A stretch of 64,000 nt of DNA from Kingdonia uniflora (GCA_014058105.1 JACGCM010001655.1:620001-684000), one strand, 5' to 3'. Counted from the first letter of the stretch, positions 1 through 12,100 are shown. The notes: generated from the letters alone by a model not told the origin. Numbers and translations are program-made.

Positions 1-528
1 GATCAGGTACTCTTTGGCACGGCTGTGATCTAGTAAAGCATTCTAGTACGCGAGTACAGTATTTGCGCAATAAAGGTTTTCGATTTTATGCGACTCGTCA
101 AGGAACCTCTTGGTGAAGGCTTTAAGGGTTTTACTGGAGGATTTTCTGAAATTGAAAAGGGCATCAACTCTGGCCTCTTTATCTTTGTTGAAGGAGAATT
201 GGGCATTAAAAAAATGGATAGTTGCTCAATGATTTGAATTGATCCACTGGTAAGGTTATGATACTTGTTGGGCTCGCGCTGACGCGGATAACGGGCTGGA
301 TTTTATAGTAGAAGCTCAGCTGTGCACAATAGGCAGAATAAGGGGGTGATCGAAGAGCTCAAGGATGATGAGGCCGAGTGTTTGGTATGTTTTTTGCGTT
401 GCGCTCCCTGATATGTTCTTGGGCAGGGTGGCGTTTGGTGTGTCTGGAGGAGCGAAGGGTTGAATCAGTGGAGTCCTCGGTGGGGTAGATGCCAAGATGG
501 ATGGAGGTAGTAGGGGTAATAGCAGGGC
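1..528 (-). pseudogene. Ty3/gypsy gag remnant, distal part
   Basis: Read on the minus strand this continues the gag-like sequence of 7930-8349; the CACTA element splits the two. The stretch at about 60-200 gives a gag-like segment with the motif SKTLKAFTKRFLDESHKIE, resembling the conserved helical part of plant gypsy gag (retrotransposon gag, PF03732 type). An arginine- and histidine-rich region precedes it. The frame is broken by stops and shifts. Gag would form the virus-like particle. The element continues beyond the window start, so its pol and 3' LTR are not visible. The assignment rests on motif resemblance and on the LTR/PBS at 8350-9125. Confidence 0.6.
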
Positions 529-556
529 CACTGCAAGAAAAAACACCTATGATAGC
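529..556 (+). repeat. CACTA 5' terminal inverted repeat
   Basis: 28-bp terminus starting CACTGCAAG. It matches the reverse complement of 7902-7929 except at positions 1 and 5. Confidence 0.88.
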
Positions 557-901
557 AGAAATTTTATAGCATATATATTGAATGCTATTAAAAATTAACA
601 TTTATAGCTTATTTTATATGAATGCTATCATAGCCTATTTTTTCCTCACAGAAAACAACATAGGAGGCGTAAGAGTACTTTTAATAGCGTTTGTTATTGT
701 TTTAATAGCGTTTGTAATCGCTATAATAGGGGGTTAAAAAAAACCGCGTAAATAACCGCGAAATAACATTCGCGCTAAGTCTCCCGCTCTTGAGAACACA
801 GATACTCTACTTTCTTCTCTCATCCTAACCTCTCCTCTCCCAATTTTTCCAAACAATGCCAAGGCCTTGATCGATCACTTCCTCTGCATCATCAAAAACA
901 G

Positions 902-923
902 GTCTCTCTCTCTCTCTCTCTCA
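902..923. repeat. (TC)n microsatellite
   Basis: Ten dinucleotide TC units in the 5' part of the CACTA element. They precede a CAG, so a splice-acceptor pyrimidine tract cannot be excluded. Confidence 0.8.
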
Positions 924-1259
924 GTTGTGGTATTGTTTGCGCATAATCAAGCAAATTCTGATTTGATTTTTGCTAGGGATTTGTTTGGATTGAGCAATTG
1001 TAGAATCATGCATATCCTATAGTAGAATCAAGCTGGTAATGCATCCCCTCTCTCTCCAAATATATGATTTGATCTCTTGTTTTGTTTGGGTTGTGCAATT
1101 GTGGAATAGTAATCTTCGAAGAAGCTAATTATTGATGAATGATATGCTATTGATAATTTGATATCTCTAGTAAAATCACTATGAGGTTGGGTTTATCATT
1201 GTTGATTGGTTGTTAAGCCTCATTTGGGTTTTGCACATGATACCCTTATATTTATTGTT

Positions 1260-4200
1260 GCCTATAACATAGTAAAATCATTTGCTGAGGCGCTTTCTTT
1301 CCCAATCCTTCTTTTCTTGCACGGTTTCGCCGTCGGGTAATAGTTGGTTTTTTAACCGAGGCTGAGGTAGGAAGCCTTAATAAGAAAGATTGAGCTTGCG
1401 GCTAAGTAGTTTAGAGGTAGAAATAGAAGAGGGGAAGGCCACCTTTCAAACCACTGACCCTTGAAGCTACCAAATTGGGGAGTTAGACTTTAATAGAAGG
1501 AGTTTATAAAGAGCTAACTCTTTTAGGAGTTTGTGGGTTAAAACAGGGAGTTCTTGGCGTGTCGCTTTCATAGTCTTTCAGTTTCATAGTGGTAATGAGT
1601 AGATGTTGGGCTATTTGAATCTTACCGAAAAAAGCGTAGTGGGCTTGGATTGAGAAACTATAGAAGTAGCGATCGTTGGGATCCTTAGCTAGGATAAAAG
1701 AGTTGTAGTGGTAATGTCTATAGTCGCTAGGATCCTTGGCTAGGATCAAATAGCTTGACTACGAGTTCAAAGAGGTTATGTCTATAGTCGCGGATGAAAC
1801 CGCTTTTCTTTCATAGTGGTAATGTCTAGATAAGGAGCAATTTGCTAAAAAAGGATCTCTGCGCTAAACTACCATTGGAGCAAGAGCCTTTAAAAGAACC
1901 TAGATAGCAAAATGCAATAAAGACCCACGCTAGGGCAGGAATTCCTTCGTCCAGTACATAGCATGGATAATAGGTCTATACTATAGCTATAGGCGGGGTA
2001 TGCCAAGGGGGTTATGAGCTATTTTGAGGACAGCCGAAACATCTTCTAGCATACTTTAGAGCAAGCTAGGCACCAGTTTTTACGAGCCTTAGTTTCGTGT
2101 CTATCCGATTTCCCCCAGATTATGGAGAATCTGCAGCTCTGGGCTTGTGTTAAACATTGTAGCTTTAAAATTTGCAGCCCCATCCTTCAGATCTGGTAGA
2201 ATCTTACATTAAATAGATGGCAAGTGAACATGAAAGTCGTGAAACATAATTTTATTTCTAGTAAGCCAAATGTGGTATGCAACAATTAAAATTACAACCT
2301 TCCACATCACATTTCATTCAGCATTGGACTGAGATTTTTCCCCAACAACATTAGAGTTCTGAGATCAGTTGTACCATAATCTTGCAAGTTGAAAATTTTA
2401 CAGTACAACTTTCTTATAACAGTAGCAATAATACAGTCCCAGAACAGATGGGCAGTATTTTCTTCAGAAGAGAGACACATATAACAATGAGAGACCATCA
2501 CTATGCCCCTTTTGTGTAGATCTGCTTTAGTAGGTAATATGTTATTTAGGAGCCTCCACCCAAAATTTGCGATTTTTGGAAAGATAGGAGTTTTCCATAT
2601 CCATGAATGCCACCAAACTTTTGGCCTTTACAGCCTAATCCAAGAGAAAGCAGAAGTAGTAGAAAGAATGCCTTTAATATTGGCTTCCATACAACTTTAT
2701 CCTTACAATGTATCTCTAAGTTGAAAGTAGTTGGCTCCACCTGCAGGAAATTAAAGACTATTTTGATGTCTTGTGGCATAGTCCAGTGTCCAGTATGTAT
2801 CAACTGAGAGACTCTAAAGTGTCTAACTGGGATACACCTAAACGCCACACCTTCATTTTTCCCCTAAGCAGCGTTGGCCAAGAAGATATACCTCTTGTGG
2901 TAGCCAATAGTTGGCGGCGTGTCATTCTTCTTCGCAGCTTAGAAAAGACAGTGCACTCTTTTTAAAACCCTTTGTTTTCACGCACCACGCTCAAAAGAAA
3001 AAAAACGTTTGGAGATTTGCTTCATCACATTCTCCCAGCTCCCCGGCTTCATTCCAATGACATGGAAGAAGCGTATGACTTGGTCGTTCCGTAGCGCTGA
3101 ACGCTGACTCTCTGCGACTGGCCCATGTTCTTTAAAACATAGCCCAGCGTCAATCGCTCTTACGCTAGCAACTCCCAGACCTAACTGATAGATAGCCTTC
3201 CTTTTCTATTTCTATTTGGCCCTGTAATAAAAGAAACTACTGCCACTCCTAGCCTTTGAGCTAGGGGTATGGCTACTAGGCCAATGATAAGTTCGGGCCC
3301 CGCCACGAAGAAGGATCCTAGCGCTGATCTACCGATGGTTTTTTTAGCGAAGTAGTTAGAGAGCCCTTAGATCTACTAGCGTGCCTAATTTATTTCCTTC
3401 CAAAAAAGACTGCCGCCGTAATACGTTACAGAAAGATAAATTACCACTACCCACCTAGACTTCTCAAAAGAACCTTCTTGCTTTCGGTGCAGCATGACAA
3501 TAACACTTTTTTTAAAAACGCCATAGAGCTTTTTGCAGTTTGGTAACGTTCCTAGCAACCTAGCCCTAGTAGCTCCCTTCCCTCTGGTTAGCTAAATAAT
3601 CGTGGCACAGCTGTTCAAAAGAGAGCCCTAAAAAACTAGCTGCTAAAAGAGGCCAATGGTTACAACAAGGATCCTGAGAACGAACAGACACAAAGAGCCT
3701 GAGCCCCCTTTTTCACCTTGCTTGAAGCCTTGGGGAAAAAGCCATTTACTTTGAGGCTTATACTCATGCTTGGGAGGATCCTTAGGCCTCACATCGGATT
3801 CCTACGACCAACCTTACCTATGGGTTTCTTACAGTGTACTTGGTTTCTTATGCCTCCCTGGAATGAGATCTCCTTCCTCGCTTTCAATTTCCTAGAAGCT
3901 AGAAGAAATGAAAAGGATCCTTGGCTAGGTAGAACAAGAACTCCTTTTCCTCTATAGCCTATAGATATTATCACAACGTTGACGTAGTTAGTTAGCGAGT
4001 TGGCCTAGCGCATTATATAAAGAGTCTGAGCGAGGTGACTTGCAAACATTCGAGGGAACACACTAGTCGCACTTCCAATTTTGCTGGTACAAAAGAATAG
4101 CCTAGTCCAAGCGGGGGGAATAAGCAAGGCGAATGATAAGGTAGCCTTTGAAGATTAGGAAATCAACTTTGTAGCTTAGGAAAAGAGGTATGAAGCTGCT

Positions 4201-4435
4201 TAAAACAAGATAAGGTATTGAGCTAGCTAAGAAAGAATAGCTTTGACTCGTTTAAACTCTAGTTACTTTTGCCGCTAAACTAGTTAAAACAAGATAACGT
4301 ACTTAAAACCACCAACTATAGTCATGGTTTCGGCGTTGTCAGCTTCGGTAGGTTCGGCCTTAGCTAGTAGGCTAGGATGACTACGACTCACCAAGCCGAG
4401 GTCTATAGTGGAAAGAATCGCTCCTAACTTTTGGA
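1260..4435. other. Mitochondrial-like (NUMT-like) block inside the CACTA element
   Basis: This block is visibly richer in G+C than its surroundings. It has the mosaic look of plant mitochondrial intergenic DNA: repeated short phrases such as GGATCCTTGGCTAGG (near 1726 and 3916, variant at 1679), CATAGTGGTAATG (near 1585 and 1816), and runs like CTTTCTTTCCCAATCC. No mitochondrial gene was recognised. It ends near 4435, where sequence leading to the CACTA exon begins. The ORFs of 60-80 codons here have no recognisable domains. The organellar origin is inferred from composition and style only. Confidence 0.4.
2210..2870 (-). pseudogene. LINE fragment: reverse-transcriptase zinc-binding (zf-RVT) region
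   Basis: Minus-strand translation crosses one frameshift near 2530. It then gives a zf-RVT-like stretch: WRLLNNILPTKADLHKRG, then CYMCLSSEENTAHLFWDC, then a tail with HIWLTRNK. The Cys-x2-Cys...His-x4-Cys pattern and the W-R-L-(I)LPT phrase are hallmarks of the C-terminal part of plant L1-type ORF2. No poly(A) tail or TSD is seen, so this is a fragment and not a bounded insertion. It lies inside the mitochondrial-like block and may have entered with it. It is distinct from the LINE at 4801-7242. Confidence 0.75.
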
Positions 4436-4787
4436 CTCACTCTCACTGGTGACTTTCTTTGCTTTGCTTTCAAGGATAAGAGGTGGTACAATTCTCTTTT
4501 GTTGTTGCTCATGCACAGTGGTGTCAGATGATCCTGAATGCATGCTGCATAATCAAATTCTTGGGCCTAATGTATGCAAAGTTGCTGTTATGAATGCCGT
4601 AATCCCTTTATTCCCGTTATGGAGGGTGACTGATGATGTAAATACAATTGGTGGTGCTTTAAAGAGTTTTATTGCATGGCCCAAGAAATACGTGGCTATG
4701 AAGGACGATTGATTCAGGTATAATAAACCCTTATTACTTAACTATTTATTCTCCGTCACTACATCCTTATATAATCCAATTCTTATA

Positions 4788-4800
4788 CATTAGTAGACCT
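4788..4800. repeat. LINE target-site duplication, left copy
   Basis: CATTAGTAGACCT. Identical to 7243-7255. Confidence 0.92.
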
Positions 4801-7242
4801 TTTCTTTTTTTTTGACCAAATATTGGATTTTATTGATAATGGGAAACATAAGTTACATAAGTGGAGGAGGACTAAAGCCTGGCCTCATAATAGTCCAATT
4901 CATCATAAACTTACCTTTCCATTGTTACCAGGCCCATTTGATCTAGGATCAGAATAACTCTAGCTGTAGGAAGAATGCTACTAAAAATCCAAAAGAGTCG
5001 AGTAATCTATTCACTTCCCAATATTGCAAAGAAATTAGCCAGTTGATTTCCTTCCTTGAAAATGTGGTTTAAAACACATTGAAGATAAGTGCATAAGTTA
5101 TGATCCTAACATACCTAGCAGAAATAAAATCTTTCCTATGGAACCAGTTTACAATCACCTTGGAGTCAACTTCAACTACTAGTGACAGTAGATTATAATC
5201 TTTGCACAACTTCCCAGTCTCTAATCACACCCCCAGCTCCACACAATCCATTACTGTGGGCAGATCCATTAGAGTTGAGCTTAAAACCCCCAAAGTTTGG
5301 TCTGCACAATCTAACCAGAATAACAGGCTTGAGCTTGACAGTTTTGGCTTTCAGTCTTAAAACCTGCAAGGATATACAGTCAGAAAAGGAAGTAGCCTTT
5401 GTTATCTTGATTTTATCATTTATGTTCTGACACCAGTTAAGCACTTCCTGAATAACATTATTTGGGTTAATGCTAACTCCATCATACTTCAAACAACACC
5501 TTGCTCTCCAAATCTCCCATGAGATAAAAGTGGGTAGTAGGCTTTGATGATCCCCATATGTGACTTATGGTTAGAATTCAACAACCATATACCTTACTTA
5601 GCCTAGAGTGTTCCTCCAGCATAGTTTTCCACACCACAAACTGTACTAAAATGACACCATATTCTTTTAGAAAGGTCATTATACACAAAGAGATGGTCAA
5701 GTGATTCAAACATACTGCTGCTGCAATAAAGGCATTTTGACACAAAGGGTATGGATTTTTGAATCAAAGATACATCTTCCACCCAAAAACTTATAATTTT
5801 TTTGGTAAGGCCTGATGCCATATCCAATCCATTATGTCTTGTTTTGCGTCCTCTCCTTTCCATAGTTGTCATGCAGACTTCAGGGAGAAGATTCCATTTT
5901 GGGTGAGATTCCAGAAAGGCCTGTCTCTCTTGTTTGTTAACTGAAACCCGGTAGCCAATATGTGTCTCCATTCTACTGGTATCTCATGACTAAGCAAGCT
6001 CCATTGCTAGTCGCCATTGTGATCAATCACCTCCTTGACTGCTATCTGCTAGTTGGTAATCACTGAGAAAATGTCCTTGAAATCTCCTACACCTGACCAA
6101 TTATCATTCCAGAAATCTGTCTTGCCTTCTTCTAATACCTATGCAGTATTTTCTTTTATAATGGGCATCATACTGGCCATCTTCTTCCAAAGCTTCGAGT
6201 CTTCTTGGGTTGCAGTTGGAACATATGTATTTCTCATGTATTTACTATGAATGTAGTCAGACCAGAATGAGTTGCTATACATGATATTCAAGGTTTTCTT
6301 CACAACAAAGCTATTTTGAACATGCTCTAGAGTTATCAGCCCCAGACCTCCTGCCTCATTATCTTTGCACAGCTTTTTACATGCCACCCAATGTCATTTT
6401 GGCCTCCCTTTATAAGACCCCTAGAAGAAATCAGCAAAAAATTTCTCTAGAGTATTTATCAAACTTTGGCATATGTAAATAGGAGAGTAGATGTATGGGC
6501 ATGGAGTTAAGCACATGCCTTATTAAAACCAGTTTACCACCATTTGAGAGAAACTTTCCTTGCTAACCCTGCACTTTTTCTGAACTCTCACAATTAATGG
6601 ATTAAAATGGGAATGCTACACTCTACTATAACAAACTGGGGCTCCAGGGTAGATGAGAGGGAAATTATTTAACTGAAGCCACAAACAGCTTCTATGATCA
6701 TTTTCCTTGCCGTAGGTGTTCGGTGATGCAGATAAATCCCACTTTTCCCTTTGTTTATCAGTTGCCCTGAAACAGATTCATACTTGGCTAAAAACATCAT
6801 CAAACCTTTTATAGAACTTTTGCTTTTGCATTTAGGCAGACAAGGACATCATCTGCATAGAGCAGGTGAGTCAAAGACATGCACCCTCTAGTAACCCTTT
6901 AATGACCAGATGAGACAAGGACAGTCCTTAATTACAATTGCAGATAGAGTATCACTGTTAAAATAGACAAGCAGATCATAAGCAAAAGCTAAATAAGTAA
7001 GCAAGGGGTTTTTACAGTTCTAATGGGCCAACCCTATCAGCAAAAGCCAAATAACTAAAGCCTGATGCCATATCTTTTTTAGGAGAAACTGTTCCTTTCC
7101 TATAAAACCAAAGTTGTGATCAATCCACTTTAACAACCAAAGGAGTGAAACTAAGCTGCTTACAAGTCAGCTAGCATGAACCATCTCCCTTGTTGTTTTG
7201 GACACCACACAACACAGAAATAATCCCATACTTTTTGGGTGT
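4801..7242 (-). mobile_element. 5'-truncated L1-type LINE
   Basis: A 2,442-bp insertion flanked by a perfect 13-bp TSD. The poly(A) tail appears on the plus strand as TTTC followed by nine T (4801-4813), so the element reads leftwards. It keeps the C-terminal half of ORF2: the RT catalytic motif, the thumb/connection region, zf-RVT and a terminal RNase H domain. It lacks ORF1, the endonuclease and the N-terminal RT, as expected of 5' truncation during target-primed reverse transcription. The perfect TSD suggests a relatively recent insertion, but the coding sequence carries several stops. Confidence 0.9.
4862..6890 (-). pseudogene. LINE ORF2 remnant: RT, zf-RVT, RNase H
   Basis: Domain order along the minus strand: RT catalytic motif LTHLLYADDVLVCLNAK (about 6825-6880, YADD box intact); thumb region with CKDNEAGGLGLITLEHVQNS (6139-6387); zf-RVT with CLYCSSSMFESLDHLFVYN (5603-5971); RNase H beginning KLNSNGSAHSNGLCGAGGVIRD (5193-5492). 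In the last domain the first catalytic Asp of the usual D-G-S/A motif reads Asn. A C-terminal RNase H is typical of one branch of plant L1 elements. Stops and shifts separate the segments, so no functional protein is made. Confidence 0.88.
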
Positions 7243-7255
7243 CATTAGTAGACCT
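7243..7255. repeat. LINE target-site duplication, right copy
   Basis: CATTAGTAGACCT. Identical to 4788-4800; the host intron resumes here. Confidence 0.92.
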
Positions 7256-7704
7256 AGTTGATCTTTGTATAGGAAAAATTAAAGTAAGATTCATGATTGG
7301 TGTTCATTTTTGGATTAGATATGGTAAGATTATTTTAGTATGTATAATTTAATTTGCTTACACACTTTTTCGTATCTTTTATGCAGCTGAGATGGAGTCG
7401 TAGCTGAAAATGACTTCCTACAGTATTTGGCCATTGTACATAAAAGGGATTTGTTTTTATCTTTCTTCTTTTTTGTTGAAGAACCTGAATATGATGATTA
7501 TAAGATCAAACTTTTATTGTTTCAGAGTTCTTTTTGTAGTAAAGCTGTGATTTTTTGTAATTTCATTTGATGAAATGAAGTTTTTATTGAACATTGTAAT
7601 TGTTTTGTTAATGCAAATTTGTTGAGCAAAGATAGCATTTGAAGATATTATGCTAACATTCAGAAAATGATAGCTTTCTATAAAATGTTATGGTACATCC
7701 AACA

Positions 7705-7845
7705 ATAGCATTAGACAAATGCTATGAAAAAGATAATAAATAACATTAGAGAAATGCTATGGAAAAGATAATAGATAGCATTCGAAAAATGTTATGAAAA
7801 AGATAATGGATAGCATTAGATAAATGTTATGGAAAAGATAGCATG
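7705..7845. repeat. CACTA subterminal 35-bp tandem repeats
   Basis: Four units start at 7705, 7740, 7775 and 7810 (period exactly 35). Each has the form ATAGCATT-N-AATGCTATG-AAAAGATAAT. Each unit contains an inverted AGCATT/AATGCT pair, and degenerate copies extend to about 7880. Subterminal repeats are the usual binding sites of the TnpA-type protein in CACTA elements; that role is inferred. Confidence 0.85.
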
Positions 7846-7901
7846 GGATAATAGAGCATTCAAAAAATGCTATGGTAGGGTTTTAATAGCGGTTTTTGAA
7901 C

Positions 7902-7929
7902 GCTATCATAGGTGTTTTTTCTTGTAGTA
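7902..7929 (-). repeat. CACTA 3' terminal inverted repeat
   Basis: Reads GCTATCATAGGTGTTTTTTC and then TTGTAGTA. It pairs with 529-556, with two mismatches. Confidence 0.88.
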
Positions 7930-8349
7930 CCAAGGTAGACCAGAGGTGCTTGGATATGCGGCAAGGGTCCCAATCGGGCTCTAGCGGAGATACGAGACGA
8001 GGGAGGTGCTTGGGATGGTAGAGGGGCAAAGGTTGTAGATGTTGCAGCTCTTGGACTTTGTTGCGCATCACATCAATGGTGCGGTTCTGTCTATTGACAT
8101 CATCTAAACTGCGATGCCATTTGGCTTCAAATTCTGGCCTATGCTTTTCAGGTTTCTGGCGAAGTTGTGTTTGGAGTTGCTCTTCGGCTTGTGTGAACTA
8201 CTAGGACAGTAGGGCGAGTCGGGTGGTCACTCCGTCGACGGACTTGTCGGCATTGGTGAAACTAGAATAGAGGGTTGGTTCTATTGGGAATGATCTGAAA
8301 GAGTTGGAAAAGGGGGACAACGAGCAAGGGAGATTAGTAGGGTGGGAAG
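7930..8349 (-). pseudogene. Ty3/gypsy gag remnant, N-terminal part
   Basis: Minus-strand sequence directly downstream of the PBS. An open stretch of 62 codons (7883-8071) and neighbouring frames give hydrophilic, Gln/Arg-rich sequence (QNRTIDVMRNKVQELQHLQ), as in the N-terminal spacer of plant gypsy gag. An in-frame stop lies near 8200. It continues at 528-1 after the CACTA interruption. Confidence 0.55.
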
Positions 8350-8363
8350 CACAGACGGCGCCA
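8350..8363 (-). other. Gypsy primer binding site
   Basis: Minus strand reads TTTGGCGCCGTCTGTG immediately after the LTR end (CCCCTACA). The TGGCGCC...TCTGTG phrase is a recurrent post-LTR sequence of plant gypsy elements. The priming tRNA was not determined. Confidence 0.65.
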
Positions 8364-8365
8364 AA

Positions 8366-9125
8366 TGTAGGGGCCTAACTTCGCAAGATGGGGAAGTCAG
8401 CTCTTACACCACAAAGTATTATCTTCAATCAAAGGAGTTTAAGTACCTAATCTATATCATAAGAAAGCTATTGAAAATATGCTTGCGTGGAGGCCTAGAA
8501 TGTGATGCTCCACGACCTCTGATGAGGACTTTTAAAAGTGCTTATATTACTTTCGAGTAGGCGAAAGTTTGAGTACTGTGTAATTTATAGGGTGATCGAA
8601 GGTAAACAGTAAGGGCTCAGGGGAGAGATTTTGTAACCTCACCTTGGCTCCCCATCTCTCCTATTTAAAGAACATAAGAAGGGCTGAGTCACCAAGGTCA
8701 GGTCGCATTACAAGTATACCATCCGGATATCGAGTGGGTATCCTGGAGTTGATGTTGGCACCAGAAATGTCGGGTCTGGAACTGTAGTAGTTGTTGGGTT
8801 TGTTACTGTGCTCTGCACACTGTAGCAGTTGTTCGATCTATGATTGTAGCCGTAAGGACCCACAACGCCGCCTTATTATCTATTGAGTTGGCTGGCTGTC
8901 TTGTCACACTTCGACCATAATCGGATTTGGTCAAAGTATTTCTTATGTTGATGTAGAGTTCTTCTTCGAGGCTTGTTCAGAGTCGAGGCTTGTTCGGACA
9001 ATCTTTCAAAGGATTGCTTGTGGGTTGAGTGGGCTTCGAGATGTTCGAGTAGGCGCCGAGGTAGCCTTCGAGTGTTTGACGGGGGTAGAAGGCTGCGAGT
9101 AGTCTATTACAATGCCATGTCGACA
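8366..9125 (-). repeat. 5' LTR of the minus-strand gypsy element
   Basis: Bounded TGTAGGGGCC...CATGTCGACA on the plus strand (TG...CA), 760 bp, adjacent to the PBS. It contains TATA-like sequence on the minus strand (at 8581-8589 and near 8662). The partner LTR would lie left of the window. The inner boundary is firm because of the PBS; the outer boundary is only the best TG/CA match. Confidence 0.55.
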
Positions 9126-12100
9126 ATATATTATTTAACGGGCCTGCATTGCATCATTATAAACTTTTAAATGACCAAGATCTCCTTATTATGATGCATA
9201 TGTGACCCTAGGATTCTCTCGTAATGCATCAACTGGTCGCGTAGCTAATATTACCTCATTGATGGGTGGTTCTATTCTCGATAAAATGACTACACCATTA
9301 CTCATATTTATCCCTTATTCTTCATCTCCCTGGCTCAAAATACTTTCTTCTAATAGATTTGTTTGTGGTACTAATTCTCACAGAATGTTTAGCTGTGTAA
9401 ATAAATTACTCGCAGGTATATACACCTACGATACTATAATAGTGTCTATGAATGTATTTAACAATTCATTTATGACCTATTACAAGTTTGTAATCCGTTA
9501 AACCGTATTATTACTTTACTTATGTAAAGGGATCTAGATAAGACAATGATGGTGCTTACCAATTAATCTTGAAAACATCCTCAGCATTGACTGTCATATC
9601 TCTCCCCAATGTTGGGAATATCGTCTTATCAAAGTGATAATTTGTGAAACTCGCAGTATATACATTGCTAGTGGGCTTTAAATCTCTAGTGATTGATACG
9701 AATAATAATTTACGTAATACCAGGCCGACGTTGGGGTCCCATCTACGTACATTATGTCGGAGCGAATGACACCTATACGAAACATCAAAATGTTCATCGC
9801 TGGGAGACACCAGGATTCAGCCCTTTTAATAGTTGTTTTAGGAAAAGTCTCTGATGATTTACTATGGGACTAATCCTAATCAGTATTGCGGGAGCAAAAA
9901 ATACATAGCCCACATACTACCCGAAAGCTATGATCACAATAACAGTGGCCTAACGATTATCCTAAATTGCTTGATTAGGTTCTCTACCAATCCTGAGTTG
10001 GGAATGGTATAGGCTACTCATAATGTTTAATCATCTATCTCATTTAGTGATAAAATAATCAGTAAAAGCCCGTGATTCAAAATTTTAAGCCCCGTCAAAT
10101 CGCATCGATCAAATTGATCGGTTAATCTTGAAACTGAGCCTGCGATCGGATGACCTAAGTGAGAAGTCATGTGAATATTACATTCCTAGATGTTAATAAC
10201 AAGTAAACGTAAGACACTCTCCAAAATGTATACATTATTACCATAAATACTCAAGTGGGCCACTCTGTGGATAGATAGGTCCATATATATCTCTATAGAT
10301 GCGTTTAGAGCAAAGGCTAGAGATCCCACTCCACCATGGCCATACTAAGACCAATAATAGACTTTCCTTGAATATAATCATTATACGTACACTCTCTGTA
10401 TCTTTTCTCCTTTTTAGGAAAGAAGAAATACATTCTTGATAATCTTCCTCATTATCCTAGCCTTGAAGAGTGCATTCAAAATCATTCCAATAGCATATTA
10501 TAACCTTTAGACATTTAGAGAATGTACAAAACCTTGTCAATCATTTTCTCCAATTATCATTATGTGATAAGCATTATCATGTATCTTCCTAAACTTAGTA
10601 AAATATGGCTAGATTTACTAGTGTATAAAGCGGACTAGATATTTCATATCGTACCATTAGAGAGGAATAACATGACACACTCAATGCATTCTATCATGTT
10701 GGTCGTGTCAATGATATTTGTGACATCCCAAATGCACACGGTTTGAACATGAAATATGTTCATATCTCTAAAGGATCGAGTGCGTAGTATTAATGTCTCT
10801 TAGACATGTGTCGTCACTCATCTGATTATCGATAATGTTTAATGAGTGGATAGATCCATAGGCGGGTTTTATATAGTAGATTAATTATCATACATAGAAT
10901 TTAACTACTTTTTAAACAATAAATTCTCATAATCAAAGAACAATCACATATATGTGATATTAAACAAGTACATGTCATGAGCATTCTATTAATCTAACCA
11001 GTGAAGAGTTCCCAACTCAGTCAATGATAGTACTTATTAAGAAAAACAACTACAATCCAACAAGTGAAGTTAATACTTGGCAATGCTCTCTAGGTGAAAT
11101 TATACATCTATTGATAATTTGATACTATTCATTCTTAGAACCTAATCTGAAGTTGTATTGGTATCATGGGAGAAATCTAAGGATACAGACTCTGCCATTG
11201 CGAGGTCTGTGCCAGCTGTGATCATGTGATAAGTTTGGGGATGATTTGTTTTGATTGTCAGGGGTACCTAACAATCCTGTGCCCGACTATCTCATATCCA
11301 TTTATGAATTCTTTCTATTATATTTTGGCCCATTAAAAATCTTCTTGCTCTTTTTGCCTCAGATTATTGATGGCTAGAATTTTAATCCTAATGCAGGTAC
11401 CACATCCCTTCTTTCCATGGTTGTGACCTTATCCACAACTTATGCCACATTGGTACATGCTTACTCTTATTAGGCCTAAGCTTGAGGTTCCTAACCAATA
11501 GCTTATTATTTTGCTTAAAAATGAGGAAAACTTGAATCAGGTCTGCGTGCACATAGATCTAACGAATATTACCTCAAAAGCATAATATTTTAAGCATAGA
11601 AAGTTTAATAGAATATTCCTAATATCTTTATTTACCTCAACTATTAATCCACTTAACATTATAGTGGAGTTCCACTACCGAATAAAAATTCTGCCGCGGT
11701 CATATAATACTAGAACAGTATAGGTTAACCAATTATTAGGTCTACGAGAATATGGAGGCGAGGGTGTAAATAAAGCTCCTACTTTATTATTTTAGAGATT
11801 CATTCTCACCAATATCTATCATTGGTATCGAAATAGAGTTACAGTATAAGAGAAATTCAATATTATAAATGTCGTCAACATCTATTATGCATTTAGATTA
11901 ATACCAGTTGTAGTACTTGATAAACATTCCTTACATAAAGGCAATTCATAGTATTTAATTCAGTAATTCCCAATAATTGCTTGTATGTAAAACTTGTTCA
12001 TATCCTATTACTTATAAAATCCTATTTAAGTACATGATTTCCAATCATTACTTGTAGTTCATAGTATATAGCGCAATGATGTACATGATTCCCAATTATT

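Larger units (their letters stand above)
4470..7403 (+). pseudogene. CACTA-associated protein, C-terminal exons (DUF8039-like)
   Basis: The reading frame from about 4510 contains VAVMNAVIPLFPLWRVTDD and then GGALKSFIAWPKKYV. This resembles the C-terminal module found in many plant CACTA proteins (the xxVxxFxxWPKxLV signature, DUF8039-like). The frame meets a TGA at 4710. A good splice donor follows at 4718 (CAG|GTATAA) and an acceptor at 7386 (TTTTATGCAG|CTGAG), after which a short exon ends in TAG at about 7403. The LINE sits inside this intron; without it the intron would be about 214 bp. Function in the transposon is unknown. Upstream exons are missing, apparently replaced by the mitochondrial-like block. 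Confidence 0.6.
529..7929 (+). mobile_element. CACTA (En/Spm-like) DNA transposon with nested cargo
   Basis: The element begins CACTGCAAGAAAAAACACC and ends with the near-perfect inverse. The 28-bp termini agree at 26 positions. Subterminal 35-bp repeats lie just inside the 3' end, and short copies of the same AGCATT/AATGCT motif lie at about 570-720; this architecture is typical of plant CACTA elements. The interior keeps a C-terminal coding exon of a CACTA-associated protein (4470-7403), a mitochondrial-looking block (about 1260-4435) and a LINE in an intron. No tnpD transposase was found, so this copy is non-autonomous. The element separates two halves of a gypsy gag, so it inserted later than that element. 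A clean 3-bp TSD is not visible (GGC against CCA), and the last terminal base is A instead of G. Confidence 0.85.

Noticed and set aside
9202..9501. 99-codon ORF (+) as a gene
   Set aside because: No recognisable domain, no conserved second copy, no codon pattern; kept only as a note within the non-coding block.
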